Source of the DNA: Oleiagrimonas sp964608595
GTDB taxonomy: Bacteria > Pseudomonadota > Gammaproteobacteria > Xanthomonadales > Rhodanobacteraceae
Assembly (NCBI GenBank): GCA_964608595.1
Contig: CAZSOU010000087.1
Span: 1 to 11,039, forward strand
Direction: 5' to 3'
DNA: 11,039 nt
A program made the translations under genes and the position numbers. The notes beneath the pieces were generated by a model. It did not search any database, had not been told where the DNA came from, and was given only the letters and a program-made list of their open reading frames with translations. Position 1 is the first letter of the stretch. Every line of letters starts with the position of its first letter. Below, one piece after another: positions 6,022-11,039 of this stretch.

Positions 6022-6999
6022 ATGACTTTCGACTCTGCGTACGCGCTACAGGGCGGTACCTACCCGGCCCGTATCCAGCGGTTGGCGAACTCGGCTATCG
6101 CGCCGAGTAAGACGGGCGTCGTTGCGCCGTCCGACCTGTTGGTGCGTGCCCTGGGTGCGTCGTGGCAGGTGGCCGTGGATCCTGGCGCCGGGATCATCGC
6201 GAACGTGTACGCGGCTGCAGCGTTCCGCCAGTCCTACCTGGTGGCGAATACGTCGGCGGATGGTGACGCGGCGATCACGGTCCCGCAGGCCGGGTCCCAG
6301 TCTCCGCGCACCGACTATGTCGTCCTGCGAATCTACGACACCGAGTTCGCCGGGAATGACCCGACGGGCAAGGGTTGCGGCCTGGTGCTGACGTCGTCGC
6401 TGCCGACCTCATACCCGAACCTGCCGCTGGCGAAGATCACTCAGCCTGCCGGGAACACGGCGGGCATCCAGCAGTCGATGGTCACGGATCTGCGGGTTGT
6501 TGCGTCGCCGCGTGAGGCGACCAAGATGTACCCGATCCCCGCTGTGACGCAGGACACCGGCATGAGCCTGACCCGCAAGGTCGAGCCGGGTGAGTACTTC
6601 CCGAACGGTGAGGGCAACACGCTCGGCCCTGCTGACATTGACGTCCCGGAGTGGGCTGTGCGCGCTCAGATCGTGTGCATGTGGACCGGTGTGAAGTATG
6701 ACGCGGCGAACGTGTTCGGTCGGTTCTGGGTGGAGTACGGGCCGTCGACTGGCACGTCCACGCGGGAGCGGTCGACGCAGCGGTTCAGCTTCAACGCCCC
6801 GTCGTCGTCGAACGCTCAGCGAGACACGTGGATCGCTGGGGATGATGTGCCGATCCCGGCGTCATACCGGGGCACGACGCAGCGGTTCGTTCCGAAGGCG
6901 ATCCTGGACTCTTCCGCGACGGGCGTGGAGATGGACAAGTCGTCGGGCATGATCTGGCAGGTCCGTTTCCTCGAGCAGGCTGACCCCGAGGTTCGCTGA
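6022..6999 (+). CDS. Minor tail protein, upper-tip (baseplate) type
   Basis: Encodes 325 residues and is a structural protein of the tail tip. Residues 1-165 follow a pattern I recognise from many actinophage minor tail proteins: a YPAR..R stretch near residue 14, GVVAPSDLLV, a 'V.V.PG.G.I..VY' strand, then SPRTDYVVLRIYDTEF, the run L-P--YPNLPLAKI, and closing TDLRVVASPRE. The C-terminal half (residues 170-325) is beta-rich with aromatic strands (RFWVEYGP, IWQVRF) and may carry the contact surface with the host or another tip protein. No catalytic motif is seen. It begins 8 bases after the Dit stop and ends 3 bases before the next start, in a single operon. Codon use here leans to G-ending codons (GCG, CCG, TCG) more than in its neighbours, by eye. 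The exact role (adaptor or receptor contact) is inference. Confidence 0.75.
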   Translation: MTFDSAYALQGGTYPARIQRLANSAIAPSKTGVVAPSDLLVRALGASWQVAVDPGAGIIANVYAAAAFRQSYLVANTSADGDAAITVPQAGSQSPRTDYVVLRIYDTEFAGNDPTGKGCGLVLTSSLPTSYPNLPLAKITQPAGNTAGIQQSMVTDLRVVASPREATKMYPIPAVTQDTGMSLTRKVEPGEYFPNGEGNTLGPADIDVPEWAVRAQIVCMWTGVKYDAANVFGRFWVEYGPSTGTSTRERSTQRFSFNAPSSSNAQRDTWIAGDDVPIPASYRGTTQRFVPKAILDSSATGVEMDKSSGMIWQVRFLEQADPEVR

Positions 7000-7002
7000 C
7001 CC

Positions 7003-8223
7003 ATGCCGGTCCTCTCAGGCGGGCCTACTGTCCCGCCACCGGAGCAGCCTGAGAACCTGCCCGAGGCGGCACTGTGGCGCCCGGACATGTGGCGCGCCCA
7101 CCTGTACGGGATGTGCTGGGACGGCACGGTGCAGATGCTCGCCCAGGGCGTGCCGATCGGTGGGCTCGAGGTCACCACGACCCTGTCGGGCACGGACACG
7201 ATCCGCGGCAACCTGTCCCCGGAGATCCCCGGCCTGGTCGACCTGGTCGTGCCGGGGGCAACGGCGATCATGGTGGAGTTCGGTCAGGACAACATCCTGG
7301 CGATGTGCCTGGTCGATGACCGGGCGGTGTCCGGGCCGGGCCTGTCGGTGACGGCGTCCGGGTTCTTCGGCTACCTCAAGGGCACCCCCTACACCGGCAC
7401 CTACTCCAAGATCCAGGTCGACCCGATGTCGGTGATCCGGCACATGTGGAAGCACGTGCAGTCCCGCACGCATGAGGACCTGGGCCTGGTCGTGGACAAC
7501 GTCCACACGAAGGTGCGGGTCGGCGAGCCGAAGGGCGAGGACGAGGACGGCAACGAGACCGACGCGCAGCCGTACGTGCTGGCCTGGTATCAGACCGACG
7601 ACCTGTCCACCGAGTTCATGCAGCTGCAGGAGTCCACACCGTTCGACTTCCGCGAGGTGCACACCTGGGACGGGACGGGCGTGAACGACGTGCATCACCG
7701 CCTGCAGATCGGCTACCCGCGGCTGGGCCGGCGGCAGCACGAGCTGCGGTTTCACCTGGGCGAGAACCTGGTCAACGCCCCGTCGATCGACCAGGCCGCC
7801 GACGACTACGCCGGGCAGGTCATGATGCTCGGCGCGGGTGAGGGCTCGGACAAGCTGCGCAAGACGGTCGCGACGCCGTACCGCCCGCCGTCGGGGCAGG
7901 AGTGGCGGCGCCCGAACCGGATCCGCATCGTGGACGACCCGTCGCTGGACACGCAGGCGAAGGTCAACGCGGCCGCGCGGGCCGAGGCGAAGTGGCGCGA
8001 CGGTGGCCCGACCGTGTCGGACATCACCGTATGGGATCACGAGAACGCCCCGTTCGGGTCGTGGGCCAACGGTGACGACGTCCACCTGACCGGGCACGAC
8101 GTGGACTGGATCGGCGACCTGGACCTGTGGGTGCGGGTGCTGTCGACGACGTACAAGCCCGACGAGGGGACGGCCACCCTGCAGGTGGTGGCGTCGGAGA
8201 GGACCGACCGTGACGGATCCTGA
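7003..8223 (+). CDS. Probable tail hub protein (Tal/gp27-like minor tail protein)
   Basis: Encodes 406 residues. I read it as the hub that plugs the tail tip, like Tal and the gp27-like fold of other siphophages. Reasons: the position near Dit, the length, and the strand pattern of an early beta-region (GGLEVTTTLSGTDTIRGNLS), a domain that gives 'ATAIMVEFGQDNILAMCLVDD', a helix-rich middle (DPMSVIRHMWKHVQ), and a late region typical of the hub family (RIRIVDDPSLDTQAKVNAAA with EAKWRD after it, then WANGDDVHLTG). The Siphovirus ReqiPepy6 Gp37-like family is the profile I would test first. An acidic stretch (KGEDEDGNETD, residues 180-190) looks like a surface loop. No peptidase or lysozyme domain is fused to it; those activities sit in the tape measure. 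It starts 3 bases after the previous stop with a poor GAGG site at 6988-6991, so coupling is likely. Its end overlaps the next gene by 14 bases. Confidence 0.7.
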   Translation: MPVLSGGPTVPPPEQPENLPEAALWRPDMWRAHLYGMCWDGTVQMLAQGVPIGGLEVTTTLSGTDTIRGNLSPEIPGLVDLVVPGATAIMVEFGQDNILAMCLVDDRAVSGPGLSVTASGFFGYLKGTPYTGTYSKIQVDPMSVIRHMWKHVQSRTHEDLGLVVDNVHTKVRVGEPKGEDEDGNETDAQPYVLAWYQTDDLSTEFMQLQESTPFDFREVHTWDGTGVNDVHHRLQIGYPRLGRRQHELRFHLGENLVNAPSIDQAADDYAGQVMMLGAGEGSDKLRKTVATPYRPPSGQEWRRPNRIRIVDDPSLDTQAKVNAAARAEAKWRDGGPTVSDITVWDHENAPFGSWANGDDVHLTGHDVDWIGDLDLWVRVLSTTYKPDEGTATLQVVASERTDRDGS

Positions 8224-9655
8224 CGCGCGCCGTGCCGTTGCCGCGCTGACCCGCGAGGTCGCCTCACTGCGCAGCGAGCTCAAGAAGCTGTCGCGCCGCC
8301 CGCGGCTGCCCAACTCGTCGCTGAATGCTGGCTCCCTGAATATCCGCGGCGGGAAGATCACGACGTGGATCAAGGGTGACGACGGTGTCACGGAGTACGA
8401 GTCGACCACGCTGGGTGGCAACGGCCCGCAGTCGCTGCAGATCTTCTCGGGTCCGGGTGAGGCGACTGCCGCGATAGCCCCGACGGGTGACGTGTCCTGC
8501 AACACGCTTGCCACGAAGGGTGAGATCACCGTGCAGGGAGTCCCGCTGTTGGGACATCTCGTCGACCCGAGTGGCGGCATCGGCGTGGCCGACGGCCTGT
8601 CATGGGGTGCGATGGCCTCCGCCGACTTCACAGGCGTGGTCGAGGACGTGGTGGTTCAGCCTGGCGGGTCGGTCACACCGTATGGCCAGTTCATGGTCGC
8701 CCTGAAGCCGAACCGCATGTATCAGCTCTCGATGCCGTGGCGCGGCTATGTGGCGTCCACGACCGGCGCTGACTCGGTGCACCAGACGATCAACATGTAC
8801 ATGAACCACGCCGACGAGCCTGGCGTGGTGCCGCCGAACCCGACGATTGGTGACGCATATATCGGGTCGCAGGGACAGCGGTGGCCGGTGTCGAACGTGG
8901 GCGTCTCGGACGCCCTGGTCACCACCATCGTCACCGGTGACCCTGCCGACGGGCAGCCGGTGAACTACAAGTTCATGCTGGGCCTGTGGACCGATGACGG
9001 GACGTTCGCGCCGGACACCGACCCGAACCGCGTCACGATGTGGCGGGCCACCCTGATAGATGTCGGCCATGCGCCGTTCCCGGCGCCGGTGACCAAGCCC
9101 GGCGATGAGCCGATCCGCACCTACACATCGACCTGGCTCGCCACCGACTCGGCGTCGTGGGCCGAGGACGGCGACCGCAACACGTACTTCAAGCAGCGGA
9201 TCATGCTGCAAGGCCAGGAGGACGGGAGCCTGTGGCACTCTGCGTTTGTCTGCAACGGCGGCGCCATCGAGGGCGAGACCGGCAAGACTATGCATGACGC
9301 GCTCGACGGGGCGACCATCAGCAAGGTCGAGGTCTGGCTGGAGTGGACCTGGTTCTACAACAACGGCGGTGTGGCACAGATCCAGCAGTACCCGCACGGT
9401 CACACGAACCCATCCAGCATCGAGGACACGACCGGCCAGCCGGACACACCGCACGCCTGGTTCATGCGGACACGCTCAGGGTCGCGGTGGATGACGCTTC
9501 CCGACGTCAACTGGATCGACAAGGACACGACGGGCCTCATGATCGGCCCCGGCCTTGATTCGCCCTCGTATCACGGCCACTTCTACGGCGCGAAGCCTGG
9601 CACCGACAATCCCGACGCGCACAAGCCCCGCCTGCGCATCACCTACACCCGCTAA
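8210..9655 (+). CDS. Tail tip protein with coiled-coil N-terminus, candidate receptor-binding protein
   Basis: Encodes 481 residues from GTG 8210, with GGAGAGGA at 8196-8203 spaced 6 bases away. Residues 8-32 (RRAVAALTREVASLRSELKK) are a heptad-like coiled coil, the usual trimerisation stub of tip fibres. Residues 40-115 are a repeat-poor beta segment with the 'RGGKI..W' and 'GPQSLQIFSG' strands often seen at the attachment end of siphophage minor tail proteins. A middle beta-rich domain follows (residues 140-295). The C-terminal part (about 304-481) opens YTSTWLATDSASWAEDGDR and is rich in Trp, Gly and Asp; it looks like a carbohydrate-binding-type beta sandwich, but I cannot name a family. 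It overlaps the hub gene by 14 bases, so the two are probably translated together, and it is followed after 10 bases by the fibre gene. The host-contact role is inferred from position and architecture. Confidence 0.7.
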   Translation: MTDPDARRAVAALTREVASLRSELKKLSRRPRLPNSSLNAGSLNIRGGKITTWIKGDDGVTEYESTTLGGNGPQSLQIFSGPGEATAAIAPTGDVSCNTLATKGEITVQGVPLLGHLVDPSGGIGVADGLSWGAMASADFTGVVEDVVVQPGGSVTPYGQFMVALKPNRMYQLSMPWRGYVASTTGADSVHQTINMYMNHADEPGVVPPNPTIGDAYIGSQGQRWPVSNVGVSDALVTTIVTGDPADGQPVNYKFMLGLWTDDGTFAPDTDPNRVTMWRATLIDVGHAPFPAPVTKPGDEPIRTYTSTWLATDSASWAEDGDRNTYFKQRIMLQGQEDGSLWHSAFVCNGGAIEGETGKTMHDALDGATISKVEVWLEWTWFYNNGGVAQIQQYPHGHTNPSSIEDTTGQPDTPHAWFMRTRSGSRWMTLPDVNWIDKDTTGLMIGPGLDSPSYHGHFYGAKPGTDNPDAHKPRLRITYTR

Positions 9656-9660
9656 GGAGA
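9654..9660 (+). promoter_or_regulatory. Ribosome binding site of the fibre gene
   Basis: AAGGAGA at 9654-9660 overlaps the stop TAA (9653-9655) of the previous gene and lies 5 bases before GTG 9666. It decides that the fibre gene begins with GTG at 9666. Confidence 0.75.
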
Positions 9661-9665
9661 CGACC

Positions 9666-11039
9666 GTGGCTGACGTTCCCGACTTCACCGCCGCAGCACC
9701 GAAGCACCTGATCCGCCTCGGCGTCCCCGGCGACCGCGTCATCCAGTCCTTCCAGCCGGTCGGTGACCAGTGGTTCGTGTCCAAGGTCGGCTCCGGCAAC
9801 AACGGCGACGACACCCGCATCTACCGCCTGGATGCGACCGGCGAGCTGCTCGACTGGTGCACCTTGGCCGGTGGCGGTCACGGCTCCACGATGGGCTACA
9901 CCACCGACGGCACCGACGTGTGGCTGTGGTTCTGGTGGCGCACCGACACCACCGGCGGTACCTACACCAACCGGTGCGTGAAGTGGAAGTACAGGGGCAG
10001 CGCGGAGGGCATCACCGTCACCCGCGACGACGCCGACGTGGTCGAGCTCACCGACCTGTGGGGCGACCAGTACGTCACCTACTCCATCGACCAGGCGAAC
10101 GACCTGGTCGCCGTGGACATCCGCGACTCGGCGACCGCCACCCGCACCACCGAGCTGCGCAAGCTGTCCGAGTACGAGGCGGGCACGGGCAACGCACTGC
10201 ACACGGTGGGCCCGATCAACGTCGACTATGACGCCGCCTACCAGGGCCACACCTTCGACTCGGACCGCCTGTACGTGGCGCGCGGGAACGTCGCCCTGGG
10301 CCGGCCCCTGACCCTGCACTCCTACGACTGGACCAGCGGCGCCGAGCAGATCCTCACCGTCACCAGCGACGTCTACACCACCGGCGACTGGCTGGAGATC
10401 GAAGGCGTCGCCATGCACCCCACGGACGGGCTGCTGTTCGGCATCGCCACCGGGCCGTTGGGTGGCCGCATCGGTGACGTCTACCAGGTCGTCGAAGCAC
10501 AGCAGCCGGTGACCCCGCCGTCCACGGTGCACACCTTCTCCACCGACACCGACCCGAGCCTGTTCCTCGAGCACGATGTGGCAGGTGAGCCGGTCAGGCT
10601 GGCCAAGGACTCGGCCGTGCTCGTCCGGTCCGCAACCGACGGCACACCGTTGCCCGCGACGAAGGTCACCAACGAGCTCGGCTACCTGTCCTTCACCACC
10701 GACGGCATCCCCGGCGTGCAGGTCTGCGGCGACGACGGGCAGACGTGGAAGGGACCGTTCTGGTCGCAGGAGTCCCGCGCCTCAGCGATCACCGGCGACC
10801 TGTCTGGTTCCCGGCTGCTGGACGAGAACACCGGGCAGATCGCGCAACGGTTCATCCCACCGTCCGGTGACGTGTCCGACGCGACCGTGGCGCCGTTGGT
10901 GTCGAACGCCACGACCGACACCTACGCCGCCGTGCAGACCGCCGCGCATGCCGCCCTGGACTCGACCATCGCCACCAAGGTCGGCAAGGGCGAGATCGTG
11001 CTCAATGCCGCGGACTACGGCATCACCGGAGACGGCAGC
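9666..11039 (+). CDS. Tail fibre or receptor-binding protein with beta-propeller and beta-helix start (3' end cut by window)
   Basis: An uninterrupted reading frame of 458 codons from GTG 9666 to the window edge. Residues 25-275 look like the beta-propeller of P68 RBP/TagC-like proteins: strands of the type DQWFVSKV and RIYRLDATGELLDWC, then the hallmark GGGHGSTMG at 69-77 followed by a Trp-rich strand (VWLWFWW), with a later 'GVAMHPTDGLLFGI' blade. Propellers of this class recognise wall teichoic-acid-like sugars in other phages. Residues 280-375 form an Ig-like or linker segment. Residues 395-445 are an Ala/Thr-rich helical linker. The last residues, NAADYGITGDGS (447-458), match the opening of pectate-lyase-type right-handed beta-helices ('DYGA-GDG'), which in fibres often degrade or bind polysaccharide. 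Very C-ending codon use sets it apart from its upstream neighbours. The enzyme role is inference because the domain body is outside the window. Confidence 0.8.
   Translation, partial: MADVPDFTAAAPKHLIRLGVPGDRVIQSFQPVGDQWFVSKVGSGNNGDDTRIYRLDATGELLDWCTLAGGGHGSTMGYTTDGTDVWLWFWWRTDTTGGTYTNRCVKWKYRGSAEGITVTRDDADVVELTDLWGDQYVTYSIDQANDLVAVDIRDSATATRTTELRKLSEYEAGTGNALHTVGPINVDYDAAYQGHTFDSDRLYVARGNVALGRPLTLHSYDWTSGAEQILTVTSDVYTTGDWLEIEGVAMHPTDGLLFGIATGPLGGRIGDVYQVVEAQQPVTPPSTVHTFSTDTDPSLFLEHDVAGEPVRLAKDSAVLVRSATDGTPLPATKVTNELGYLSFTTDGIPGVQVCGDDGQTWKGPFWSQESRASAITGDLSGSRLLDENTGQIAQRFIPPSGDVSDATVAPLVSNATTDTYAAVQTAAHAALDSTIATKVGKGEIVLNAADYGITGDGS

Noticed and set aside
6001..6999. TTG at 6001 as start of the minor tail protein
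   Set aside because: A strong AGGAGG at 6012-6017 is spaced correctly for ATG 6022; nothing comparable precedes 6001.
7018..7037. GGCGGG / CCCGCC six-base inverted repeat just inside the hub gene
   Set aside because: Six pairs with an 8-base loop is too short to stand out in DNA this rich in G and C; no regulatory context.
7015..8631. Minus-strand open frame of about 538 codons opposite the hub gene
   Set aside because: Same reasons: compositional shadow, spans two real genes on the other strand, no domain pattern.
9639..10574. Minus-strand open frame of about 311 codons opposite the fibre gene
   Set aside because: Gly/Val/Asp repetitive translation produced by the complement of C-ending codons; the plus-strand frame has clear domain motifs.
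1..11039. Defence, toxin-antitoxin, CRISPR, tRNA or integration functions hidden between tail genes
   Set aside because: Gaps are all under 90 bases, every large plus-strand frame has a tail-related reading, and no array, tRNA-like cloverleaf or attachment-site repeat was seen.

Overview
The window is GC-rich, tightly packed and coded entirely on the + strand. It reads as the tail-morphogenesis module of a siphovirus (long, flexible, non-contractile tail) that infects a high-GC Gram-positive actinobacterium, either as a free phage or as a prophage. The basis is the gene order (major tail protein, frameshifted tail chaperones, a very long tape measure, Dit-like protein, minor tail and hub proteins, receptor-binding proteins) and actinophage-type sequence signatures in several products. 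The host genus cannot be told from this stretch. I see no integrase, repressor, tRNA, CRISPR or insertion sequence.

Region by region: (1) 1-473 is the C-terminal part of the major tail (tube) protein. It is followed at 481-518 by a strong GC hairpin that probably attenuates transcription into downstream genes. (2) 562-720 encodes a 52-residue, lysine-rich protein of unknown role. (3) 756-1094 encodes the short tail assembly chaperone. A G-rich slippery site at 1064-1070 allows a -1 frameshift into a frame open from 983 to 1528, giving a second, 257-residue chaperone (the lambda G/GT arrangement). (4) 1533-5129 encodes a 1198-residue tape measure protein. It has an N-terminal tape-measure domain, an Ala-rich segment, a membrane-spanning-type helix, tandem 44-residue Trp-rich repeats, and two predicted peptidoglycan-degrading domains: a zinc M15-type peptidase and a lytic transglycosylase. 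(5) 5129-6013 encodes a distal tail (Dit-like) protein. (6) 6022-6999 and 7003-8223 encode a minor tail protein and a probable tail hub protein. (7) 8210-9655 encodes a coiled-coil-led tail tip protein. (8) 9666 to the window edge encodes a tail fibre or receptor-binding protein. It starts with a TagC/P68-type beta-propeller signature, and the sequence is cut just where a pectate-lyase-like beta-helix seems to begin.

These products would work as one machine. The two chaperones coat the tape measure, the tube protein polymerises around it, and Dit and the hub close the tip. The tip proteins bind the cell surface. During DNA delivery the tape measure exits and its enzymes locally open the peptidoglycan while its hydrophobic helix may help cross the membrane. 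Genes are separated by 0-88 bases or overlap by a few bases, as expected for one late operon. No promoter was recognised inside the window.

Most of this is a known type of module. The points most worth a second look are the two enzyme domains bracketed by a repeated motif in the tape measure, the exact 44-residue repeats, the unusual frameshift heptamer, and the propeller plus beta-helix fibre.
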